Source: JABMRW01 sp964396965
GTDB lineage: Bacteria; Chloroflexota; Dehalococcoidia; Dehalococcoidales; BS750m-G39
Reading direction: 5' to 3'
NCBI GenBank assembly: GCA_964396965.1
Contig: CAYNGD010000016.1
Coordinates: 1 to 39,236, forward strand
DNA length: 39,236 nucleotides
The notes under the pieces are model-generated. The model saw nothing but the letters and a program-made list of their open reading frames with translations. It was not told the DNA's origin and did not search any database. This document shows positions 7,633 to 15,223 of this stretch, piece by piece (the stretch's first letter is position 1; each line of letters begins with the position of its first letter). The position numbers and the translations under genes are program-made.

Positions 7633-8057
7633 CGAGGCTCCTCAAGGCTTTCTATTATCTGCCATGCCTGCTCTTGACTTAAAGCCTTCTCATCCTCCCA
7701 GTGCACTTTATTCCATATCTCTAGGTAGTTGTTAGCTCCGGCGATAACCACCTCGTCAATAATCTCGGCGTATTCCCTCACCGCGGTGGGCAGGGCTATC
7801 CTTCCCTGCGGATCCATATGAAGGTTAAAGGCGGCGGCGAAAAGGGCTCGCTTCAGCCTTCTCAGTTTGCTGCGGCTGACGGCGCTGCTGGTCAGGCTTT
7901 CCGCCAGCTTCTTCCACTCGGCCAGGGGATAGACGGTGATGCACTTCTCCGCCCCCGGCGCCAGCACCACCCCGTCCTTGAGCAGCCGACGGAACCGGGG
8001 AGGGATGGGCACCCGGCCCTTTTCGTCTATCTTGTATTCAAACTCGCCGAAGAACAT
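7629..8057 (-). CDS. mraZ: Transcriptional regulator MraZ
   Basis: MraZ is an AbrB-like DNA-binding protein that, in other bacteria, represses its own division-cluster promoter. The 142-aa sequence contains two SpoVT-AbrB-type repeats: the first around DEKGRVPIPPRFR, the second around DPQGRIALPTAVREYA. It heads the operon mraZ-rsmH-(71 aa)-ftsA-ftsZ. No ribosome-binding site is visible and the TATAAT box lies only about 12 bases before the ATG, so the mRNA may be nearly leaderless. Four 10-bp-spaced TGGKA repeats upstream match the known type of MraZ operator. Confidence 0.96.
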   Translation of the reverse strand: MFFGEFEYKIDEKGRVPIPPRFRRLLKDGVVLAPGAEKCITVYPLAEWKKLAESLTSSAVSRSKLRRLKRALFAAAFNLHMDPQGRIALPTAVREYAEIIDEVVIAGANNYLEIWNKVHWEDEKALSQEQAWQIIESLEEPR

Positions 8058-8069
8058 ACATTAAACCCG

Positions 8070-8110
8070 ATTATACCACTATTTCCCACAACTTACCACT
8101 TTTTACCATT
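8070..8110 (-). promoter_or_regulatory. mraZ promoter with four-repeat MraZ box
   Basis: On the minus strand TGGTA, TGGTA, TGGGA and TGGTA occur at exact 10-base steps (beginning at 8108, 8098, 8088 and 8078), the last running into the TATAAT -10 (8075-8070). Direct TGG-type pentamers one helical turn apart are the established MraZ recognition pattern in E. coli. No good -35 hexamer is visible. Binding would occlude the -10, consistent with autorepression. Confidence 0.8.
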
Positions 8111-8174
8111 CTACAGCACACTCCCCCCCATTTGTCAAGACCCTTTTGGGGGTATTTTAAAAAATTGTTCTATT

Positions 8175-8202
8175 TTGTTATCTAGTCCTTATGTGATAAA
8201 AT
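8175..8202 (+). promoter_or_regulatory. Promoter of the mogA-trmD-rplS operon
   Basis: TTGTTA (8175-8180), a 16-base spacer and TAAAAT (8197-8202) lie 28 bases ahead of the first gene. The promoter is divergent from mraZ, and the shared AT-rich intergenic region separates the two operons. Confidence 0.5.
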
Positions 8203-8230
8203 AGAGCTTGTCTTAACTTAAGGCGGTTTT

Positions 8231-8728
8231 ATGTTTAACCTGGGTATTATCACCGTAAGCGATAAGGCGTCGCAGGGAATACGGGCCGACAAGAGCGGGC
8301 CGCTTATCAGGGAGAGCTTCTCTGGTCAGGGCTGCCAGGTGGTCGGCTACGAGGTTATCCCCGACGAGGCCGCTCTAATCGCTCAAAGGCTTAAGCAATG
8401 GGCCGACAGCGGCGATATAGACATTATCCTGACCACCGGCGGCACCGGCCTGGCGCCGCGCGATGTTACCCCGGAGGCCACCCTCTCCATAATTGATAAG
8501 GAGGTTCCCGGCCTGGCTGAGATGATGAGGTTCCGCTCTTTTTCGGCCACCCCCAACGCCATGCTGAGCCGGGCGGTGGCCGGGATGAGGAAGGAATGCC
8601 TGATAGTAAACCTGCCGGGCAGCCCCAAGGCGGTGGCCGAGTGCCTGGAGGTGATAATGCCGGTGCTGGCCCACGCCGTGGACGTTATCAAGGGTAGGGT
8701 GACCGAGCACCCCGCCCCAGGCGGGTAG
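8231..8728 (+). CDS. Molybdopterin adenylyltransferase (MogA/MoaB family)
   Basis: Proteins of this family adenylylate molybdopterin before metal insertion in molybdenum/tungsten cofactor synthesis. The 165-aa protein carries TTGGTGLAPRDVTPEA (about 68-83), the hallmark substrate-binding loop, and the later NLPGSPKAVAE. MogA and MoaB cannot be told apart reliably here. No other cofactor genes are nearby; it is the first gene of an otherwise translation-related operon, 9 bases from trmD. A cofactor role implies molybdo- or tungsto-enzymes elsewhere in the genome. Confidence 0.93.
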   Translation: MFNLGIITVSDKASQGIRADKSGPLIRESFSGQGCQVVGYEVIPDEAALIAQRLKQWADSGDIDIILTTGGTGLAPRDVTPEATLSIIDKEVPGLAEMMRFRSFSATPNAMLSRAVAGMRKECLIVNLPGSPKAVAECLEVIMPVLAHAVDVIKGRVTEHPAPGG

Positions 8729-8737
8729 GGAATAAAC

Positions 8738-9457
8738 ATGCAGATTGATGTTTTAACTTTATTCCCCGAGATGTTCCAGGGCGTCTTTGGCTCTGGCGTC
8801 ATCGGGCGCGCTCTGGGGCAGGGGCTGGTCGGCATCAGCCTGCACAACTTCCGCGACCAGGCCCACGATAGGCACCGCACCGTTGACGACTACCCCTACG
8901 GCGGCGGCGCCGGCATGGTGCTTAAGCCGGAGCCTATTTTCGAGGCCGTCGAGGCGATAAAGGGTGAGTCTGATATTCCGGTTGTCCTGCTCAGCCCCGC
9001 CGGAAGGCTCTTTACCCAGAGGGTGGCCGAGGAGTTCGCTGGCTATAGCCGGATGATTATCATATGCGGGCGATATGAGGGGGTTGACGAGCGGGTGAGC
9101 GAGCACCTGGCCACCGACGAGGTCAGCGTCGGCGACTATATCCTAACCGGCGGCGAGATAGCGGCTATGGTTATAATAGATGCCGTGGTGCGGCTGCTGC
9201 CCGGAGTTCTGGGCTCGGAGCTTTCGCCAAGGGAGGACTCCCACGTCGCCGGGCTGCTGGAGTACCCCCAGTACACCCGCCCCCCCAGCTATAGGGACTG
9301 GCCGGTGCCCGAGGTCCTGCTCTCCGGCAACCACGCCCAGATCGCCGGCTGGCGGCGGGAGCAGTCTATACGGCGGACTTTAGAGCGCCGCCCCGAGCTG
9401 CTGGCTAAGGTCGAGCTCAGCCCGACGGAGAAAAGATTAATCGAGAAATTGAGGTAA
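8738..9457 (+). CDS. trmD: tRNA (guanine-37-N1)-methyltransferase TrmD
   Basis: TrmD methylates N1 of G37 next to the anticodon using SAM bound in a trefoil knot, which prevents frameshifting. At 239 aa it has the family length. Conserved segments include LTLFPEMF, DDYPYGGGAGMV, the knot region CGRYEGVDERV and VGDYILTGGE, and the tRNA-binding GLLEYPQYTRP. It precedes rplS by 4 bases, the very widespread trmD-rplS pairing. Confidence 0.97.
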   Translation: MQIDVLTLFPEMFQGVFGSGVIGRALGQGLVGISLHNFRDQAHDRHRTVDDYPYGGGAGMVLKPEPIFEAVEAIKGESDIPVVLLSPAGRLFTQRVAEEFAGYSRMIIICGRYEGVDERVSEHLATDEVSVGDYILTGGEIAAMVIIDAVVRLLPGVLGSELSPREDSHVAGLLEYPQYTRPPSYRDWPVPEVLLSGNHAQIAGWRREQSIRRTLERRPELLAKVELSPTEKRLIEKLR

Positions 9458-9461
9458 TATC

Positions 9462-9818
9462 ATGGATACAAGCACTATCTTCGAAAAGAAGGCCAATCCC
9501 AATATTCCCCCCCTCGCCCCCGGCGACACGGTCAAGGTCAGCGCCAAGATTGCCGAGAGGGGCAAGGAGCGCACCCAGGTCTTCCAGGGGGTGGTCATCA
9601 AGCTCCGCCGCGGCGCTGACGGTGGCAGCTTCACCATCCGGCGGGTCAGCCGGGGTATCGGCGTCGAGCATACCTTCTCCTTGGCCTCACCGCTGTTGGA
9701 GAAGGTGGAGGTGACCCGCCACGGCAAGGTGCGCCGGGCCAAGCTCTATTACCTGCGCGGTCTGAGCAGCAAGGCGGCCCGGACCAAGGAGAGGCAGGTT
9801 AAGGAAGTTAAAGAATAG
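9462..9818 (+). CDS. rplS: 50S ribosomal protein L19
   Basis: L19 sits at the interface of the two ribosomal subunits. The 118-aa protein has the standard features: PGDTVKVSAKI, FQGVVIKLRRG, TIRRVSRGIGVEHTF and the C-terminal KVRRAKLYYLR. It follows trmD with 4 bases between, ribosome-binding site GAGG, and is followed closely by priA. A lysine/arginine-rich tail runs past the core. Confidence 0.97.
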   Translation: MDTSTIFEKKANPNIPPLAPGDTVKVSAKIAERGKERTQVFQGVVIKLRRGADGGSFTIRRVSRGIGVEHTFSLASPLLEKVEVTRHGKVRRAKLYYLRGLSSKAARTKERQVKEVKE

Positions 9819-9826
9819 GATGAGGG

Positions 9827-12250
9827 ATGCGGTATGCTGAGGTTAGCGTCAATTCGCCGGTAGCCCAGCGCCAGACATTCAGCTATGCCATACCCCCCGG
9901 CCTGGCTGTCGAGGCCGGGCAGGCGGTCCTGGTCCCCTTCGGCGATAAGCTGCTCCAGGGCGTGGTTCTGGAGCTTACCGGCCAGCCGGCGGTGGCGGAA
10001 ACTAAAGATATCGCCGGTGTCATCGAGCCCCGCCCCATTCTATCCCCACACCACCTCCAGCTGGCCCGCTGGATAAGCAGTTACTATCTATCCCCCCTCT
10101 TCGACGCGGTGGCCCTGATGCTTCCCCCCGGCTTCGAGCGCCGCCCGCTTACCTTTATCAGCGCCCGCCCCGTCCCCGCTGATTTTGATTTGTCCACCCT
10201 CACCATGGAGCAGGAGCAGGTCTTAAAATTGGTCGAGGGGCAGGAGAGGGTGAGCCTGAAAAAGCTTGAGCGGGCTCTGGGCCAGAGGAAAGCCCAGGCC
10301 GCCATCTCACAGCTTATAAAACGGGGGCTGGCCGCCCGGAGCTACGAGCTGGAAAAAATCAGGGCTAAACCCAGGATAGAGCCTTTCCTCAAGCTGATAG
10401 TGACTGCTGAGCAGGCCAGCAACCAGGCCGCCGCTTTAAAGAGGGCAAAAAAGCAGGCCGACCTGCTTGAATTTTTAGCCCGGCAAAATCAGCTCGTGCC
10501 CTGGGCGGAGGCCAGGAAGAGCATTAATAGCAATAAAGCAACAGCCGATGCTTTGGTCAGTAAAGGCCTGGCCGCCTTTGAGCTTATCGAGGTCAGGCGC
10601 GACCCGCTGGCCGGGCAGGCCATAAACCCCACTCAGCCGCTGACCCCCACCGATGCCCAGAGGTCAGCCCTTGAAGAGATTAGTTCCGCCCTGGTGGGGG
10701 GTAAAGAACGGGTCTTTCTGTTGCACGGGGTCACCGGCAGCGGTAAGACTGAGGTCTATCTTCAGGCGCTGGCGGAAACGGTGAAGATGGGTAAGCGGGG
10801 CATAGTTCTGGTGCCCGAAATTGCCCTCACCCCGCAGACCATCGAAAGGTTCGCCGCCCGCTTCCCGGGCCGGGTGGCGGTGATGCACAGCCAGCTCTCA
10901 CTGGGCGAACAGTTCGATGAGTGGCAGCACGTCAGGAACGGTGAGTTCGACGTGGTTATCGGCCCCCGCAGCGCTGTCTTCGCCCCCCAGCCCGACCTGG
11001 GCTTAATTGTTGTTGACGAGGAGCACGAGTGGAGCTACAAGCAGAGCGATAAGTCGCCCCGCTACCACGCCCGCGACGTGGCCCTGAAGCTGGCCGAGCT
11101 TAGCGGGGCGGTGGTGATATTGGGCAGCGCCACCCCCGATGTGGAGAGCTACTACCACGCCCGGCAGGAGGACTATAAACTGCTTGAATTACCGGGGCGG
11201 GTCACCCCCAGAGACGGTACCGCGTTACCGCAGGTCGAGATAGTTGACCTGAAAGAGGAGCTTAAGGCCGGGGTGAGGGGCCTCTTCAGCCGCTCTTTGG
11301 CCGAGGCGATAAGCCAGGCGGTGACCAATGACGAGCAGGTCATCCTCTTCCTCAACCGGCGGGGGGCGGCCACCTTTATCCAGTGCCGTAGCTGCGGCTT
11401 TGTCCTCCGCTGTAAGAGGTGCGATGTCCCGCTGACCTATCACCTCGCCGAGGAAAGCCTGGTCTGCCACCAGTGCAACCGCCATTCGCCGGTGCCGGAG
11501 AGCTGTCCCCGTTGCCGTCGGCGCAGCCTGAAATTCCTGGGGCTGGGCACCCAGAGGCTGGAGCAGGAGGCGGGCTATAACTTCCCCACCGCCCGCCTGC
11601 TGCGCTGGGACACCGATGTCACACGTGGTCGGTACTCACACGACCAAATCTTAAGTAAGTTCCGTGGCCACCAGGCCGATATTCTCATCGGCACCCAGAT
11701 GGTGGCCAAGGGGCTTGACCTGCCCCTGGTAACGTTGGTGGGGGTGGTCAGCGCCGATACCACCCTGAATCTGCCCGACTTCCGCGCTGGAGAGAGGACC
11801 TTTCAGCTCCTGTCCCAGGTGGCGGGCCGGGCCGGACGGGGGGTGAGGGGGGGAAAAGTCATCATCCAGAGCTACACCCCGGAGAACTACGCCATCCAGG
11901 CGGCAGCCGGGCACGACTACGCCGCCTTCTATAATAAGGAAGTCGACTACCGGCTTAAATTAGGCAATCCCCCCTTCAGCCAGCTGGCCTGCCTGACCTA
12001 CAGCCACACCAGCGATATTCTCTGCCAGCGTGAGGCGGAGAGAATGAGGCGTAGCTTAAGCCAGGAGATAGACTCTAAAGGTGTCGCCGACATCAAGCTC
12101 ATCGGGCCGGCACCGGCCTTCATCCACCGCCGGCGGGGACGCTTCCGCTGGCAGCTTGTCCTGCGCGGCTCAGGGCTGGCCGAGTTTCTATCCTCAATAC
12201 CCTTCCCCCAGGGCTGGGTGGTGGACATTGACCCGGTGGGGCTCGGTTAG
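9827..12250 (+). CDS. priA: Primosomal replication-restart helicase PriA
   Basis: PriA recognises stalled forks and loads the replicative helicase. The 807-aa protein has the N-terminal 3'-OH-binding domain, Walker A GVTGSGKT (301-308), the DEEH box (397-400), helicase motif GSATPDVE, and two zinc-binding clusters of the CxxC type (around CRSCGF, CKRCD, CHQCN and CPRC, roughly 510-560). A motif VI-type QVAGRAGRG follows. Length and domain order are normal. It begins 8 bases after rplS and ends 24 bases before def; priA-def proximity is common in bacteria. Confidence 0.97.
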   Translation: MRYAEVSVNSPVAQRQTFSYAIPPGLAVEAGQAVLVPFGDKLLQGVVLELTGQPAVAETKDIAGVIEPRPILSPHHLQLARWISSYYLSPLFDAVALMLPPGFERRPLTFISARPVPADFDLSTLTMEQEQVLKLVEGQERVSLKKLERALGQRKAQAAISQLIKRGLAARSYELEKIRAKPRIEPFLKLIVTAEQASNQAAALKRAKKQADLLEFLARQNQLVPWAEARKSINSNKATADALVSKGLAAFELIEVRRDPLAGQAINPTQPLTPTDAQRSALEEISSALVGGKERVFLLHGVTGSGKTEVYLQALAETVKMGKRGIVLVPEIALTPQTIERFAARFPGRVAVMHSQLSLGEQFDEWQHVRNGEFDVVIGPRSAVFAPQPDLGLIVVDEEHEWSYKQSDKSPRYHARDVALKLAELSGAVVILGSATPDVESYYHARQEDYKLLELPGRVTPRDGTALPQVEIVDLKEELKAGVRGLFSRSLAEAISQAVTNDEQVILFLNRRGAATFIQCRSCGFVLRCKRCDVPLTYHLAEESLVCHQCNRHSPVPESCPRCRRRSLKFLGLGTQRLEQEAGYNFPTARLLRWDTDVTRGRYSHDQILSKFRGHQADILIGTQMVAKGLDLPLVTLVGVVSADTTLNLPDFRAGERTFQLLSQVAGRAGRGVRGGKVIIQSYTPENYAIQAAAGHDYAAFYNKEVDYRLKLGNPPFSQLACLTYSHTSDILCQREAERMRRSLSQEIDSKGVADIKLIGPAPAFIHRRRGRFRWQLVLRGSGLAEFLSSIPFPQGWVVDIDPVGLG

Positions 12251-12274
12251 TTAAACTGTAACTAGAGGACGACT

Positions 12275-12760
12275 GTGGCCATTCTACCAATCAAGACTGT
12301 CCCCGAGCCGGTACTGAGGCGGAAATCGAAGCGGGTCAGCAATATCGACGGCTCAGTCAGGAAGCTGGCCGAGGACATGCTCGAGACCATGCACGCCGCC
12401 CCCGGGGTGGGGCTGGCGGCACCGCAGGTGGGTGTTCCCCTGAGGGTGATTGTCATCGGTCTGCCCGAGGAAGAGGACTTTGTCCTGGTCAACCCGGAGA
12501 TAGTGCGCAAAAGTGGGGAAAGGCTGGTGACCGAGGGCTGCCTGAGCGTCCCCGGCTACTTCGGCGAGATAAAGCGCTCTCAGCGGGTCACTGTTAAGGG
12601 AAAAGACTTAAGCGGTAAGGAGATAAGAATCAGGGCTGAGGAGCTGCTGGCCCAGGCGCTGGAGCACGAGATTGACCACATAAACGGGGTGCTCTACATC
12701 GACCATCTGGAGAGCAGCGACAGGCTGCACCGGGTGGAACCGGAGGTAACGCCGCTCTAG
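12275..12760 (+). CDS. def: Peptide deformylase
   Basis: Def removes the formyl group from the initiator methionine of new proteins. The 161-aa protein has all three active-site motifs: GVGLAAPQVG (44-53), EGCLS (87-91) with the metal-ligand cysteine, and HEIDH (131-135) with the two histidines and catalytic glutamate. It starts with GTG after AGAGGAC. It is last in the plus-strand operon, and its stop codon overlaps the convergent XRE regulator by 4 bases. No fmt gene is seen in this window. Confidence 0.96.
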   Translation: MAILPIKTVPEPVLRRKSKRVSNIDGSVRKLAEDMLETMHAAPGVGLAAPQVGVPLRVIVIGLPEEEDFVLVNPEIVRKSGERLVTEGCLSVPGYFGEIKRSQRVTVKGKDLSGKEIRIRAEELLAQALEHEIDHINGVLYIDHLESSDRLHRVEPEVTPL

Positions 12761-13041
12761 CCTTTCCCCAGGCTTAGGGACTGCATTCCCGCTGTCTCTT
12801 TTGGTCTTCGGACTGCCGCTTTATGGCCAATTGGCGCTTCGGGCACGAAGTAAAAGAGGTCGTCGAACTTGTAGCCGGGGAAGGCCTTCATCGCCCCGAT
12901 GATAAACTTGCGGTTGATGTTGCGCTTGCCTTCAAGGACGCGGTAGACCTGGCTGACCGATATGTCCATGGCCCTGGCCAGCTCGGACAGGTTCTTGAAG
13001 TTCCTGACACATAGGGTAAAGACCCTGGTTTTCAGTATCAC
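12757..13041 (-). CDS. XRE-family transcriptional regulator (short)
   Basis: This 94-aa protein has a Cro/C1-type helix-turn-helix: NLSELARAMDISVSQVYRV lies at about residues 16-34, followed by LEGKRNINRKF. No effector domain follows, only a short tail. The GTG at 13041, preceded by GGGGGG, is chosen over an in-frame ATG at 13083 because that ATG would place the operator palindrome (13057-13072) inside the coding region and lies about where transcription would start. It is convergent with def and divergent from the second XRE gene. It is probably a repressor of its own promoter and perhaps of its neighbour's (inference from shared palindromes). Confidence 0.85.
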   Translation of the reverse strand: MILKTRVFTLCVRNFKNLSELARAMDISVSQVYRVLEGKRNINRKFIIGAMKAFPGYKFDDLFYFVPEAPIGHKAAVRRPKETAGMQSLSLGKG

Positions 13042-13056
13042 GGCTACCCCCCATTG

Positions 13057-13102
13057 TGTGCCAATTGGCACATAGTATAACATATAATATGCCTTTTGTC
13101 AA
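13057..13102 (-). promoter_or_regulatory. Promoter and 16-bp palindromic operator of the short XRE gene
   Basis: The minus strand shows TTGACA (13097-13102), a 17-base spacer and TATACT (13074-13079). Immediately downstream, over the expected transcription start, is the perfect palindrome TGTGCCAATTGGCACA (13057-13072). This is a textbook repressor arrangement; the XRE protein encoded next is the likely ligand. Confidence 0.8.
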
Positions 13103-13168
13103 CTATTAGGCTTTAATATGAGCTTGAAATCTGGTAAATTAAGGTTAATGTAATAAGCATTTTTGCTA

Positions 13169-13197
13169 TTGACATTTGCCAGTTGGCGAACTATAAT
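13169..13197 (+). promoter_or_regulatory. Consensus promoter of the second XRE gene with a palindrome in the spacer
   Basis: TTGACA (13169-13174), a 17-base spacer and TATAAT (13192-13197) are both perfect hexamers at optimal spacing. The spacer and -35 edge contain TTTGCCAGTTGGCGAA (13175-13190), which matches the upstream operator at 12 of 16 positions and keeps its GCCA-NN-TGGC core. The promoter would be strong unless repressed. Confidence 0.8.
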
Positions 13198-13223
13198 TTT
13201 GGTCTAAGCAAATTTTAGGCGAA

Positions 13224-13622
13224 ATGGAAGAAGCCAGAGCCGATCTCGGCAGGATACTTAAGCAGCAGAGGGTTTCTTTACCGCTAACGCTGCGTGAGCT
13301 CAGTTCTATGTCGGGTGTGTCCGCCTCGCACCTGGGGCGCATCGAGAGGGGGGAGCGCTTTCCCTCGGGCTCGGTGCTGCGCAAAATCGCCGGGCCACTC
13401 GGCTTTGAGGAAGACGAGCTGTTCACCCTGGCTGGCTACCTGTCCCCCCAGCACCCCGGCCTGGCCGAGAGCCGCGCCGAGTATGGCCGCCGGGGAGAAC
13501 TCGACCCCTACGTGGCCCGGGTGCTGGCCCAGGAGCCGATTGACGTCCAGCGCGCCGTCATCGGCATCCTCAGCATCCTGAACAGCATCGCCAAGACCGT
13601 CAAAAAAGAAAATAAGCCCTGA
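13224..13622 (+). CDS. XRE-family transcriptional regulator with C-terminal extension
   Basis: In this 132-aa protein, residues 1-65 form a helix-turn-helix of the Cro/C1 type (LTLRELSSMSGVSASHLGRI followed by ERGERFPSG). The next 65 residues lack a recognised ligand domain but are helical, including DPYVARVLAQEPIDVQRAVIGIL, and could mediate dimerisation. It is divergent from the short XRE gene, with its own perfect promoter. Its targets are unknown; the palindrome within its promoter suggests control by itself or by its neighbour. Confidence 0.88.
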   Translation: MEEARADLGRILKQQRVSLPLTLRELSSMSGVSASHLGRIERGERFPSGSVLRKIAGPLGFEEDELFTLAGYLSPQHPGLAESRAEYGRRGELDPYVARVLAQEPIDVQRAVIGILSILNSIAKTVKKENKP

Positions 13623-13663
13623 CGCCGCTTCAGCTAGTCTTTAGCCCCCGTTGAATTCCCCAC

Positions 13664-13692
13664 TTGATAAGAAGTTGCCGTGGTAGTATAGT
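13664..13692 (+). promoter_or_regulatory. Promoter of the CCA-secDF operon
   Basis: TTGATA (13664-13669), a 17-base spacer and TATAGT (13687-13692) lie 32 bases before the TTG start of the CCA-adding enzyme. Each hexamer matches consensus at five of six positions. Confidence 0.6.
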
Positions 13693-13723
13693 GTTGCTTT
13701 AGAGCCCTGTTGGGAGAGAAGAC

Positions 13724-15223
13724 TTGAAGCTGTCTATTGATTCTGGGAGCCGGTCATTGCTGGCCGCGGTAAGCGTCTTTTTTAAGGAGCGGGGGGTAAA
13801 GGCCTACCTGGTGGGTGGCTTTGTCCGCGACCTCATACTCAAGCGTGAGACGGCTGACATTGATATCGCTCTGGCCGCCGACGCCCTGAAGATTGCCCCG
13901 CAGATAGCCGGTGCCCTCGGCGGTAAATCTATTATCCTAGACGAGGCCAACAAGGTGGCCAGGGTGGTGATATCGGCTGGGGAAGCGCCTTCAGAGGACC
14001 GCTGGCAGCTCGATTTCTCCAGTTTTGAGGGTAGCATTGAGAGGGACCTGAGCCGGCGCGATTTCACCATAGACGCCATGGCCGTTGACCTAGCTGAGCT
14101 GGCTCAAGATGATATTAATCTGCTCGACCCCTTTGATGGGCAGGCTGACCTTAAAAACAGGATAATCAAGGTGGCGGCCAACACCTCCTTTAAGGCCGAC
14201 CCGGCCCGCCTGCTGCGGGCGGTGCGCCTGGCTGCCGAGCTTGACTTTAGTGTTGACCGCCAGACCGAGGCTTTAATAGAGCGCCACTCCCGGCTTATCG
14301 CCGGGGTCGCCGGGGAGAGGGTGAGGGAGGAGCTGGTGCGGCTGCTGGCCGTCCCCGATTCCGGGTGGCTTTGGCCCTATCTGGACCAGCTTGGGTTGCT
14401 TACCGCTGTCTTCCCCGAGATGGCTCAGGCCAAAGGGGTGGAACAGCCCAGGGAGCACTTCTGGGACGTCTTTGAACACTCCCTGAAGACGGTGGCCGCG
14501 GTTGACTTCCTCCTCCGGCAGGGCAGCTGGGAGTACGCCGCTAGCGAGGTTCTGGCGGCGGCGCCCTGGTCGGAGGCTTTAGCCCGGCATTTTGCTGAGC
14601 CGGTTGGTGCTGGCAGCACCCGGCGTTCGCTGTTAAAGCTGGCGGCGCTGCTCCACGATGTGGCCAAGCCCCAGACCAAGGCCGTCACTGAGGAAGGGCG
14701 GACGCGTTTTCTGGGACACGCCAAAGAGGGGGCGGCTATAGCCTCGGCCATTATGGAGAGGTTGCGCTTTAGCGGCAAAGAGGTTAAATTATTGGGGATG
14801 GTGATAAAATATCACTTGAGGCCGGGGCAGATGAGCCAGGAGGGACTGCCCAGCCGTCGGGCTATCTACCGCTATTTTCGCGACTGCGGTGAGGCGGGTA
14901 TCGATATCCTTTTCTTAAGCCTGGCCGACCACCTGGCCAGCCGGGGGCCGGACTTGAGCCTGGCCGGATGGCGGGAGCACGCCCACTTGGTGGAATATGT
15001 CATCGCCCGGCATGCCGAGCAGGAGGAGCTGGTCAGCCCGGCTAGTTTGCTCAGCGGCCACGATTTGATCAACATCTTTAATATGAAGCCGGGCCCCCGG
15101 ATGGGTGAGCTGCTGGAGGCGGTGCGCGAGGCGCAGGCCTCGGGCGAGGTGGCCACCAGGGAAGAGGCGCTGGCGCTCGTCCGGGAGAAGCTAGAAACCG
15201 AGGCAGTGAACAACTATGGCTAG
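13724..15223 (+). CDS. CCA tRNA nucleotidyltransferase / poly(A) polymerase family with HD domain
   Basis: The enzyme adds or repairs the 3' CCA of tRNAs. The 499-aa protein has the nucleotidyltransferase core LVGGFVRD (29-36), metal ligands D45 and D47 (ADIDIAL) and D97, and the RRDFTIDAMA motif (111-120). This is followed by the RNA-binding helical region and an HD phosphohydrolase domain (HD at 311-312), which can remove 2',3'-cyclic phosphates. Whether it adds CCA, only A, or only CC cannot be read safely from sequence. It starts with TTG behind GGGAGAG. It overlaps secD by 8 bases, so the first gene of the secretion operon is coupled to tRNA maturation. Confidence 0.93.
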   Translation: MKLSIDSGSRSLLAAVSVFFKERGVKAYLVGGFVRDLILKRETADIDIALAADALKIAPQIAGALGGKSIILDEANKVARVVISAGEAPSEDRWQLDFSSFEGSIERDLSRRDFTIDAMAVDLAELAQDDINLLDPFDGQADLKNRIIKVAANTSFKADPARLLRAVRLAAELDFSVDRQTEALIERHSRLIAGVAGERVREELVRLLAVPDSGWLWPYLDQLGLLTAVFPEMAQAKGVEQPREHFWDVFEHSLKTVAAVDFLLRQGSWEYAASEVLAAAPWSEALARHFAEPVGAGSTRRSLLKLAALLHDVAKPQTKAVTEEGRTRFLGHAKEGAAIASAIMERLRFSGKEVKLLGMVIKYHLRPGQMSQEGLPSRRAIYRYFRDCGEAGIDILFLSLADHLASRGPDLSLAGWREHAHLVEYVIARHAEQEELVSPASLLSGHDLINIFNMKPGPRMGELLEAVREAQASGEVATREEALALVREKLETEAVNNYG

